From positions 183,812,875 through 183,876,874 of the forward strand of contig NC_041402.2 in NCBI RefSeq assembly GCF_900747795.2: DNA of 64,000 nt, read 5' to 3'. This document shows positions 34,038 through 64,000 of the stretch, one piece after another (position 1 is the first letter of the stretch; each line of letters opens with the position of its first letter). Source of the DNA: Erpetoichthys calabaricus (Eukaryota > Chordata > Cladistia > Polypteriformes > Polypteridae). The position numbers and the translations under genes were made by a program. Below the pieces are notes generated by a model. The model was not told where the DNA came from, searched no databases, and saw nothing but the letters and a program-made list of their open reading frames with translations.

Positions 34038-35270
34038 AGGGGGCTCTGCCCCCTGCTCGCTTCACTCGCCTACCCCCGGTGTTGGGTAACCTGAAATACA
34101 TTGATGAATGTATGAGATATATTGGACTGTAAAGGTGTAGATGACGAACAAAGGAAGTATATTCATTAATCCTAATGAATGTTCACTAATAGTGGACTCA
34201 TTACAGAATGTGTTGTCAGCTAATTGGCGGAATTGTTTAGCGGCCGTCTGTCGTTCCTTTCTTTGCCGTTTATCTATTGACTCTGCTGTTTGAGAGGCGC
34301 GTTGTAGGAGCCTACGTTCATTAATTGTATTCAGGCGGGCTCGCTTCTGTATGTCCGTTAGTTGAGTTATTTCGTTTTGGAGCCATGACTCCTTTGGTTG
34401 CGTTGTTTGAGAAGCGCGTTGTAGGCGCCTGCGTTCATTTGTTTTATCCAGGTGGGTTCGTTTTTGTAGCCCCGTTAGTCGAGTTCTTTCTTTTTGGAGC
34501 CATTCCTGCTTTGCTTGCGGCATTTCAGACACGCGCTGCGTTTTGAATCTGTGCCTGCTTTGCTTCCGCAGTTTGTGACGCACGTTGTAGGCGTCTATGT
34601 ACATTGTATTTGTCCGTGCAGAGCTGTTTGGTTTTGGAGCCGAGACAGTTTTGCTTCCGCGGTTTCAGACACGCGTTGTAGGCGCCTACGTGTATTTTAT
34701 CTATCCATGCGGGCTTGTTTTTGTAGCTCTGTTAGTTAAGCTGGATCGTTTTGGAGCCGTGACTGTGACTCCATCAGTTATCTATAGTCTACCGTTAGTA
34801 ATATGGATAATAGCACTTACTGTTAATACGGAGCGTTTTCTGTGGTTGTACTGTTAATAATGCATCACTGTAATGTGATTCACATATGCTATATGGTTTG
34901 GACGTGTGAGGATGCCGTACGTTTAATACGGAGAGCTCGTTTATTCTTATTACCTGGACCATGCTGTGTAGTGTGGACGTTTAGTTCAGAAGCGCGTTGT
35001 AGGCGCCTGCGCCTTTCGTAGTTTCTCGCACCTTTCGTACTATCTTTGTGGACCTTTGCGGACCCCGTAGTGTCTTTCGTTTGACTCTGGGGTGCAGTGC
35101 AGAATCCTCTTTTCTGTGTGGCTGTGTCGTTAGTCGTTAGCTATGGGCGCGTTGTTGCTTCATGTCTTATTTACGTTAATTGAGCTCTTTCGTTTTTGAG
35201 CCGTAACTCCTTCGTTCGCGGTGGATCACACGTCACTTGCGGTTTATGAGATGCAGGCTGTAGGCGCCTG
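34038..35270 (-). mobile_element. Helitron-like element with repeat-bearing N-terminal ORF
   Basis: Minus-strand frame 34604-34062 (180 aa) holds two related units of about 40-46 aa (WLQKERTRLTGLQKRTHLDK and WLQNEITQLTDIQKRARLNT, each followed by NERRxLQRASQT). Further related units, out of frame, extend to about 35270, visible as repeated GCGTTGTAGGCGCCT words on the plus strand. Such basic repeats are typical of the N-terminus of animal Helitron Rep/helicase proteins. On the minus strand it ends with a perfect hairpin (GGGGGC, AGA, GCCCCC; 34039-34053) preceded by GCGAGTGAAGCGAGC, like a Helitron 3' end, though the last bases are not CTAG. No Rep or helicase domain. The right border is uncertain. 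Confidence 0.55.
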
Positions 35271-35584
35271 CGCATTATGTCTCCTGGGTCCATCGCCGTG
35301 TACCTGTGTCCATGCCTTCCGGTTTACCGAGACCTGCGTCTGTGCCTTCCGGTTTACCATTCTCGGTTAGTAATATGGATACTTCCTTTTTCCCTCAATT
35401 GTGCTACCATAGCCCAAACTGCAGTTCATGAAAGTAGACTCATTTCTTCCTTTCTGTTACCCTTGCATTCATCATTTGGGTTTCCTGATGGGTACTTCTA
35501 TATAATTCTGGAAGTACAGTGTGTACTAAGGATTATTCAGCTGGTCATTTCTTTAACTTTTTTTTTTTTTGTTTCTGTTACAGG

Positions 35585-35700
35585 TTATGAAGAACTGGTG
35601 CCTTCCAGGCAACGTCAAGCACAAGGTGGAAACTAAACGTAGACAAGACAACAATCCATCATAGAACACACACCCACATTTACTCACATAAGGTCAGTTG
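35585..35700 (+). mobile_element. old SINE fragment
   Basis: CTTCCAGGCAACGTCAAGC and AAGGTGGAAACTA, then CATCATAGAACACACACCCA, resemble the 3' half of the tRNA-derived SINE body, strongly diverged. It follows a pyrimidine tract ending in ACAG, which imitates a splice acceptor. Confidence 0.4.
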
Positions 35701-37000
35701 AGCATCTCTTTTTAAACTGAATGGGTTGTCTTTAAACTGTGGAACAGGATCAGAGTCCCCAGAAAGAAAGTTGTGAGAACATGCCCGGTCTCCACAGAAG
35801 GCACTCACTGAAGTCTTAGTGCTGTCAATAAACGGTAAACCTCTCATCACTGCTCTCTCCCTTAACAGGTTTATTTATTTATCATTTGTTAATTTATAAC
35901 TAATGCAATGCTTCTGGTTTGGCCTTGTGCGTAGTAACTGCTCGTATTAGGCTTGATACGCTGGCCACAAAACTAAAAACTAATGAAAACAAAGAACAAA
36001 AAGCATGGAAATTGAGTATTATCTGCTCAGCTGCTCATTTCTCCGGCCGTGTGCGTTTCTTGATTTTAGTTTACTGTGGAGAAGAGCAATGGATGGATTT
36101 GTAAGTTTTTAACACAGAAAATTCAGTGCTGCTCTGCAGTATAAAGGTAATGTAGAGCACAAATAAGGTCTAGTTAGGTGGTCATCTTAAATCACAAATG
36201 AGTGATGCCAGCTGTTTCCACATCCCCACATAAAGCCAAAGCTTATGGATTTATGGTAATATAAGCAGGAAAGGTGATAAAATGTAACCGGTCCTTCATA
36301 CTTTTTAGTATTACCGCAGCTCTATATATTTTTTAGATGCTGTGTGCAGGAAGGTTACTATGAGAGTAGTGGTTTTGACTTTTAGGTTTATAGTTCTGAA
36401 TGGAGGGAAAGACATAAAAGCAACCAGTCAATTATGCCTAGTGCTTTGTAAAAAGCAGAATTTTGCACAAAAAAAGATTAAGTGGTTACTCTTTATTTCA
36501 TATTTCATGTTACATGTTGGGAAGTTGCTATTGAATGTAGAAATTATGTCTTTTGTGGTTTATCTTAATGCAGGCAGGAATTACTGTACCATGCTGTTGA
36601 ACCTTCTATGTGAGCTGGGCAGTCTCCGACTGGTGATTCTCTATTGCTAAAAGTAGACACCTGCCTTGTTTATTGTGTTTGGCGGTGCCAAAGATTCGGG
36701 TCTGGGAGTCGTCTTGCAGTTTTTACTTTAGAATTGCACCCATCTTCCCAACTCCAACATTTCTAAAAGAAAATAACTCCTAAAAGCTTGTGGTGCTGCG
36801 CTTCAAAATGTAGATATTTGATTAGAAAAGGGATTATGGCAGCTGCTTTGAGATTTTTTTTAAAGAGTTATCCCTTGATGTCACCAAGTCTGCTGCAGGG
36901 CCCTTAGGTTAAGAACGTAAGATATTTAACAAATGTAAGGTGACAATTAAGTTCATCAGGCTTGTTTGTTTAACTAATAGCCAAGCTGTTGAAACATCTC
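35700..37000. other. intergenic, no gene recognised
   Basis: Open frames here are short and show no recognisable domain. I see no clear repeat family. Confidence 0.55.
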
Positions 37001-37012
37001 ACCCTGATACTA

Positions 37013-37300
37013 CTTAAAAATACAGTCAGGTCTTACATGGGCATCCCCCTGGCCTGGTCCACCCACTCGGGTCCCCAACAATGAGGATCCTGTGAGCCGG
37101 ATCACCCTCGGGGAATCAGCCACATGGCCGTAGTGCCGTAACTGACGCTCCCTCACAATGATTTTCCGGAGAGACACAGTACTGAAGGAGAGTCCAGTCT
37201 TCATCTCGGGTCACTGGATAGCATCCATGTCTCGCAACCATATAGCAAGACAGGAAGCACCAGGACTCTAAAGACTTGGACCTTCATCCTTTTGCAGAGA
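37013..37300 (-). mobile_element. LINE C-terminal fragment
   Basis: Minus-strand translation includes CLAIWLRDMDAIQ and RKIIVRERQLRHYGHVADSP, matching the last part of a fish non-LTR retrotransposon protein (the R-E-R-Q-L-R-x-Y-G-H-V-A block). 5'-truncated relic between the two host genes. Confidence 0.6.
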
Positions 37301-37919
37301 ACACTTGATTAATAATTAATAAATCATAGTAATTTCATACTGTGCCATCTCTGTCTGTAGGGTTTACCAATTGAGTATTATTTGTATGTTGAAATTTTTT
37401 TTGTTTCTTTTTCAAGGCTCATGTTATATTGTTCAAACGTTTGTGTTGATTAATCTTTGCTGTACAACAGGTTTTTTAATGTTTAAACACTGATTTTGTT
37501 GGAAATACCAATACAATAAATACATGTTTAATTTTTATTGACCATTTTTACATTTTTACTCCTGTGAGTAGTTGTGCAGGTAGGGACCCCAGTGCACTGC
37601 TTTGCCTGGGGGCCTGTAATGCTGTTAAGACGGCCCTGCCCTCAGTGGGTTGCTGATGTGGGTTTCCATTGACTGTTGTTACATCATTTTGTTCTCAATC
37701 AATTGCACAGTATTACTCATCAAAATTTTCTGCTTGAATATTTCATTCATCGAGATTCAATGCGTGATTAAAGTGTTCTCCGTACCTGATGGGGTCTGCA
37801 AGAAGTACATGACTTGGAAGAAGAGAGGTTGGGAGCGTACACTGATAGTGCGTTGCTGCACCCACCACACAACATACCCCTTGGATTGGGACCTGAGTGT
37901 AGCGGGTGACACCTCAGTG

Positions 37920-38100
37920 CCGCACAGGAACACTGTGAGGTTTTTTTTTTTTTTTTTATTACAGTGGCTGGAGTGCCAGTCCTGCCACTAACCCCAAATT
38001 TTCCCTGTATGTTGGAGGAGCCGCTTGCATGGCTGGGTGCAGATTAATGTCATACCTAGGATTGCAGGTTAAGGGCCTTGCTTAAGGGCCCAAAGAAGAA
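37920..38100. repeat. SINE-like fragment with T tract
   Basis: A T run (about 37941-37957) is followed by TGGCTGGAGTGCCAGTCCTG and ATTGCAGGTTAAGGGCC. The last words recur at 62364-62381 and 63004-63021. Probably a worn fish SINE; the family is not certain. Confidence 0.35.
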
Positions 38101-38169
38101 GACAGCAAGAAAATGAGCCCAAGAAGAAAGACAAGGCCCTGTCAGAGTCAAAGACTAGATCTCTATCCA

Positions 38170-38290
38170 GTTAAGAATTTGTGGCTGGACTTGACGGAGG
38201 CTGTTCATTTAGGATCTCCATGACACCTACCAGACCTTGAGCAGTTTTGCAAAGGAGAAGAAGACGAGAACAATGGGGGGAAAATGGCGA
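38170..38290 (+). mobile_element. possible Tc1-like transposase fragment
   Basis: Reading across frames gives LWLDLTEAVHLGSP and LEQFCKGE, close to the block after the catalytic Glu in Tc1-like transposases. Very short, so weakly supported. Confidence 0.35.
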
Positions 38291-39249
38291 CCTGGTAGAG
38301 CACACATACTCAAGGCTGCCAAACTGTCATCTACTCAATACTGATTTGACGGAGACGTGCATACTTACGTGAAGAGTTATTGTGGGTTTTATATTTGTGA
38401 TTCATTTAGGCCACTTTGTTTTCACATTGACATTAAAGAGTCGTCTTCCGTTGATCTGCGTCAATCAAGAAGTCCACTGTGAGTCAATGTTTTATAACAG
38501 TAAAATGTGACAACCTCCACAATGATGAACACTTTTTCTAAACACAGTATACGCCATCATTCACCCTTAAAAAAAAAAAAAAAAAAAAAACTCTTCAAAA
38601 CTTTCTCAAATAACCATAGAGACAACAAAGCCATTGAGCCATACCATAATTTTTCCTGCACTTTGGGTGCATTGGCAATACACACACAGGTAGGGTAACT
38701 GCAGCCCAATGGAAAAACCTTGACGTTTTTCACTCATCTCCATTTTCATTATGGAGGTCATGATTCCCAAGACCCCCTCTGGCAGATTAGAATTAAACTT
38801 GCAGGCTACTGGTTGCCCAAATGCTGGAGGTCTGAGATGCCAGCAGCGTGACATAGCCCCGCCAGCTCACAGGAGTGGTCAGTAGGAAGCTGATAATGTT
38901 GTTAAAGCCTGAGAAGGAGTCAGGTGTGCTGATAAGGCTTTCATGGACTGTGCTGAGAAGCAGACATCTGGTGCAGCTCCACTTCCAGAGGCAGACACCT
39001 TGGCTCATCTGTGGGAACTGCTGACCAGCACTTTGTTTGGAGGGGGCCACTATGGTGTGACTTGCAGCTTCGGTGAGGTCACCAGCGTAAAGCCCCGTGG
39101 TGGTGGTTGGTGTGAATGGAGCGAACTGGGGTCACTGAGAGACTAGTGTGCCTGTGCCAGTGCCTAACTTTTAGATAACACAATGTTTAATGTTCTCTCC
39201 ATCCAGACTGAGGCCAAGAAGGCTGAAGGACGGGAATTTGTTTATCAGG

Positions 39250-39330
39250 CCATTGCACGTGTCACATACACAGCAAAATATAAGGCCGGACGCCTGTGAG
39301 CTTCTGCCATAGTCGAGACGTGGACGCATC
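39250..39330 (+). promoter_or_regulatory. cel: CEL core promoter
   Basis: A TATA-like box (AAATATAAGG, about 39276-39285) lies some 50 bases before the ATG, which implies a very short 5' leader. Upstream are a CACGTG E-box (39256-39261) and a forkhead-like TTGTTTATC (about 39238-39246). This layout is plausible for a gene highly expressed in exocrine pancreas. The motif roles are inferred. Confidence 0.5.
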
Positions 39331-60354
<21,024 letters not shown>

Positions 60355-60397
60355 ACTGCCCCGTGTTTATTTAGGCTAACGCCCCATCAAAATCTTT

Positions 60398-60403
60398 ATT
60401 AAA
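60398..60403 (+). terminator. cel: CEL polyadenylation signal
   Basis: ATTAAA, 44 bases after the stop codon. Pancreatic CEL transcripts have short 3' leaders, which agrees. AATAAA variants near 61710 and 61788 are less likely ends. Confidence 0.55.
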
Positions 60404-60409
60404 AACCAA

Positions 60410-61130
60410 TTCAGATGTATAGTCACGTTTTAGGCAATATTAGTAAATCTCATCCCCAAGACAGCCTTCCATGGACTTCCTTTGTTAAAGCCCTGAGCAG
60501 ACCTGCACTGGCACAGGGGGTCTAGACCAACCTTCTTCAGTAAGCCACCCACCCACCTACCTACCTACCTACCTACCCTGGCCTTCTTAATTAAGTGACA
60601 GCCTTGATCAACAAGTCACAATCTAAAACAGCTTGACAAAGATCCCACCTCCAGTCAACCAGACTTCCGTAAAGCTTAGATGGCCTCCCCCACATCCAAA
60701 TACTACAATTAAGCCTCAACTGCTCAGCCCTGTTCATATTCCACACTGCCAGAAGAGTTCCAAAAGTGTCTTCCCGTGTTAAAGCAGACCTTCAAACAGC
60801 CTCGGGACCACCACACCCACACTCTGGCATCAATGGACCATAACCAATGACCCCAGTTAGTAAGCCTCAACACCTCGGGCAGAACCGCACTCTCCTTATA
60901 AATTGTACCATCAAGATGATTTCAACCACTGAGGCGTCAGTGGGCTCCTTCATTAACTACACCTTGATAAGCCCACCTAGTAAAACTACACCCTCACAAG
61001 GCCAAGTTCATTCCAGGTAGTAAACCTCAACAGCCCCCTTGGCTTAAGCTGACCCAGTTGGTAAACCAGACCCTGTAGCAGCTTAGGGGTGAAAGCCACT
61101 GCACCTCATTCTGTAGGTCTGGTAAGCCCC
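60410..61130. other. CEL downstream region, no gene seen
   Basis: Contains a (CCTA)n/(CCCA)n microsatellite at about 60545-60577. A loose phrase pattern (AGTAAGCC, CCTCAAC, CAGTTAGTAA) recurs through 60530-61080, suggesting an old tandem array. Confidence 0.5.
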
Positions 61131-61136
61131 TTTAAA

Positions 61137-61350
61137 TATGAGGAATGTTCCAAAATATTTTTTTTATTTAAACTCCATTTATTAAAAATTTCAAAAACAA
61201 ATGATGTCACTTTTCTACAGTCACCTTCCTTTGCAATGCCATTTCCCCAGCGTCATACCAACTTTTTAATGCCCAATTCCTACTCCTCCCACCTTCACCG
61301 TTTCCAATGAAAATACGAGAAGTGGAGAAACTTTTTGAACGTCCCTCGTA
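61137..61350. mobile_element. mariner-type MITE
   Basis: Left end TATGAGGAATGTTCC; right end (reversed) TACGAGGGACGTTC, with AAAGTTT-like words inside and TA at both borders. About 214 bp, non-coding. Confidence 0.55.
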
Positions 61351-62226
61351 AATCACACCCCTGCTCGGACCCCTTGGCTTGCTCTTTCCAGAACATGCCT
61401 GGGTCACCAGCTGGAGTAACCCCTCTGACCTAAAGACACACCATTAACAATGAGGCAATCCACTTGAAGTTAACTAAAGCTCCCCCCCAAAAGGCCACAT
61501 GGCCAGAGCCGTGTTCCGTCCGTACTAATCAATTTGTCACTTTCCTGTCACCTTCACCTCTGACCACTTCACTCGGGGCTGTGGCAGATGGCAACTCCTC
61601 TATAGGCACCATTCACAACCGCGTTATTGCCAGTCCATGTCCTGCTCCGTATGAGGCGCACCACCTGCAGCCAACACCATACGCAAGACTGGCAGCGCTC
61701 AACTCAGCAAAATAAAGCAACAGCAGTGACCAAGTATTGCCTCACGCCTGGGCACGGGCATAGTTTGTTGTCTTGAACTTTAACATAATAAAGGACATCC
61801 ATATGTAGTGCTGTCTGTGATTTGGAGGTTTGGCTGTGCAGTGTGTATTTGATTTTATTGCTCCTGTCTGCTTTTTTTGTTTGTGGCCTTCATCTTACCG
61901 AGGATGGCCTGACACAAGTCCGTGGTCAGTGAATGGAGACAAAGCCACCTCTTGACATTTCCCATTCTTTAACATTTTCAGGGCATAAAACCTTGCGACA
62001 ATAGTTGAAGAGGTCTACCTTCTTCCCTGTGGTGGCAGCTATAGGAAGCAGTTTACACCACAGACTCCTCTCGTCACCTTACCTGTCATTTAACAAGTCA
62101 TAAAAAAAATACAGAAATATGAATTGCTTTAGCATGGGTGTTAATGAAGGAAAGGCACTTTTATATAACCACGATACTGCAGGCTCAGTAACTCTCGTGT
62201 GTGACCCCAAAGTAAGTCACGTTACT

Positions 62227-62381
62227 TACCTCTGACTCACTAAGACTACGTACAGGAAGTCTAGGCCTGAAAACCTCTGAAAATGTGACATGGCCTTTAC
62301 ACTGTAATAATAATAATTCTTTGAGTAGTAAGAAAAGCGCTATATAAATGCAAAGTGCTCAGCAATTGCAGGTTAAGGGCC
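62227..62381. repeat. 155-bp direct repeat, copy 1
   Basis: Runs from TACCTCTGACTCAC to GGTTAAGGGCC and recurs at 62870-63021. The two differ by one TAA unit in a short (TAA)n tract, with no other difference noticed. The 3' part (GCGCTATATAAATGCAAAGT) is a common fish repeat tail. Confidence 0.9.
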
Positions 62382-62869
62382 ACATCACATGATGAGACTT
62401 GTGGTTGTGGTGTGCATCAGACTTGATGACTGCAGTTGCTGATCCTGTCGCCAGACCTTGTCAGTTTACACGATTGTGAATTGCTGAGCATGTCACATTT
62501 AGCGCCCATATGCCAACCTTCCAGCACAGTAACTTGCTGCCTGACACAGTCGTTAACAGGTACAGCGAGTTCAGCCACAATATCTGCCTTTTTCTTTTTG
62601 TCTTTTCTCCATTCTGTTGTGGTACATCAAACATGAGACATCAGACAGACGAGCTTCTCTTCTGTGGGTGAGATCCAAAATATTTGTGTTCCTTACTCCT
62701 CATCGCTCCATTCTTTGTGTTGTAATTCTGGATGTGCATTCATTGGTTGTCAGCTGTCATACACACTGAGCCCATCTTTAAGACTAAACACAAATTTCAG
62801 GAGTGAGTCATGGACTTTCTGGGGGTGTCAAACTACACGATGGGCAATCAGTGAAGTGTACCACCGGAC

Positions 62870-63021
62870 TACCTCTGACTCACTAAGACTACGTACAGGA
62901 AGTCTAGGCCTGAAAACCTCTGAAAATGTGACATGGCCTTTACACTGTAATAATAATTCTTTGAGTAGTAAGAAAAGCGCTATATAAATGCAAAGTGCTC
63001 AGCAATTGCAGGTTAAGGGCC
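62870..63021. repeat. 155-bp direct repeat, copy 2 (152 bp)
   Basis: Near-identical to 62227-62381, offset about 643 bases. Here the repeat continues into SINE-like sequence, which copy 1 lacks. Confidence 0.9.
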
Positions 63022-63125
63022 CAACAGAGCAGAGTCCCTGTTGGCATTTACGGGATTCAAACCGGCAACCTTCTGATTGCCAGTGCAGATCCCTAGCCTC
63101 AGAGCCACCACTCCACCACTATACC
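63022..63125 (-). mobile_element. tRNA-related SINE head, minus strand
   Basis: GGGATTCAAACCGGCAACC reads on the minus strand as GGTTTGAATCCC, a worn pol III box B. GAGCCACCACTCCACCAC corresponds to the box A side. It is a different family from the GGCGGCACGG SINE. Confidence 0.5.
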
Positions 63126-63297
63126 TGAAAAGCACCTGGGGATGGCAGGAAGGCTTTAGACACAAAGGTCTGTAATCCTGGAGTAGGTTGGTACCGGCCC
63201 ACCTAGCCTTGGGTCTTGTTCAAAAAGCGGACGGCACCCTTACACTATTTTAAGATTAGGCACCTACTCTAAATTTTTAAGATTAGGGACTTGGTGT

Positions 63298-63427
63298 CTG
63301 CGGTGGGTTGGCACCCTGCCCAGGATTGGTTCCCTGCCTTGTGCCCTGTGTTGGCTGGGATTGGCTCCAGCAGACCCCCCGTGACCCTGTGTTCGGATTC
63401 AGCGGGTTAGAAAATGGATGGATGGAT
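63298..63427 (+). mobile_element. 5'-truncated tRNA-derived SINE
   Basis: Only the last 130 bases are present, from CTGCGGTGGGTTGG to the (GGAT)n tail. A perfect 11-bp target duplication GGACTTGGTGT lies at 63287-63297 and 63428-63438. Truncation with intact duplications indicates insertion from an incompletely reverse-transcribed RNA. Confidence 0.9.
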
Positions 63428-63439
63428 GGACTTGGTGTA

Positions 63440-64000
63440 CCTGGACTTACCCCCACGAACCTTAAGTTCAGGGTTTGTAGTAGGGGTTGACCAGTCTAAA
63501 ACAAACAACAAGAAGTTAATGGCATTCGCTTTTTGAACAAGACCCCTAGCCTTCAATGCGGGCACGCTGGTTCTTAACTTGATTTTTTCAAATTAAAACA
63601 CGTTTTTCTTTTCCCACCCCTTACCGAATGAGGAGACACAATCCTGTCCTTTGGAATGAACCCAGCATTGAGGCAGCAATGGTAAGAAGCGACACATAGG
63701 GGGCACCAATGCTCACGTACAGCACACTGTTTTCTTTATTGTACATGTTGGTTTTTGGCCAATATAATACACAGTGCCTTATTGTTAGAGACACACAATG
63801 GCTCTAAAATACAAAAAATGACTTTACAAGTTTGACAAGGAAAACAGAGGCATTTCAACCAAAATGTAATGTAATAAACAATGATTGTGTTATAAACATT
63901 ATATATATATATATATATATTAATTTATAATTACATAGGAAAAAAATGTACAATGCTACACATACACTATATACAAATCAATAAATAATGAACACCAGGA
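63440..64000. other. window end, no gene recognised
   Basis: AT-rich sequence with a (TA)n run at 63900-63920. Nothing further supported. Confidence 0.6.

Noticed and set aside
35570-35640. Exon after a pyrimidine tract and ACAG
   Set aside because: The 'exon' matches worn SINE sequence, and no partner exon was found.
36342-36650. 102-aa frame in the GTF3C5-CEL interval
   Set aside because: AT-rich chance frame without a recognisable domain or splice context.
61464-61715. 83-aa frame downstream of CEL
   Set aside because: No domain, no homologue recognised, and its 3' end is an AATAAA-containing non-coding stretch.

Overview
This is vertebrate nuclear DNA, most likely from a ray-finned fish. 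It has split host genes with GT-AG introns, many (TA)n and GATA microsatellites, and a fish-type mix of tRNA-derived SINEs, RTE/L1/L2-type LINEs and Tc1, Tigger, hAT and Helitron DNA transposons. The repeat mix reminds me of a polypterid (bichir or reedfish), but that is an impression and was not tested. I see no bacterial operon, CRISPR array, or rRNA or tRNA gene.

There are two host genes, both on the plus strand. GTF3C5 (TFIIIC subunit 5, RNA polymerase III initiation) has 11 coding exons from 14041 to 33464, encodes about 535 aa and has a CpG-rich promoter just upstream. CEL (bile-salt-activated carboxyl ester lipase) has 11 coding exons from 39331 to 60354, encodes about 563 aa and has a TATA-like box just upstream. 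Their stop and start codons are about 5.9 kb apart. The GTF3C5-CEL order also occurs on human chromosome 9q34, so this looks like an ancient vertebrate neighbourhood. Both reading frames stay open across every splice junction I placed.

Region by region: 1-13.8 kb is intergenic and packed with repeats (L1-like 3' half, three Tigger-like elements or fragments of their neighbours, SINEs, GC-rich LTR-like fossils, Helitron pieces, a hAT MITE). 13.8-33.9 kb is GTF3C5, whose introns hold an RTE/Rex3-like LINE with perfect target duplications, an L2/Rex1-like fragment, a degenerate satellite, a 5S-derived SINE, a complete-ended Helitron, a Tigger relic and a hAT MITE. 33.9-39.3 kb is intergenic and carries a Helitron-like coding relic. 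39.3-60.4 kb is CEL; intron 2 (8.8 kb) holds a second RTE LINE, an LTR-like fossil and a hAT MITE, and a hAT transposon with an 8-bp target duplication lies in the same intron. Intron 3 contains an array of inverted GATA-linked units. Intron 8 contains a Tc1 transposon with an uninterrupted 346-aa transposase and a palindromic Tc1 derivative. 60.4-64 kb is downstream sequence with a mariner-type MITE, a 155-bp direct duplication and a 5'-truncated SINE.

I found no new multi-gene system. The best leads are structural: the Helitron with a second internal terminator-like hairpin, the fold-back Tc1 element, the inverted array at 49.1-49.7 kb, the LTR-like fossils lying in (TA)n tracts, and the intact Tc1 in CEL.
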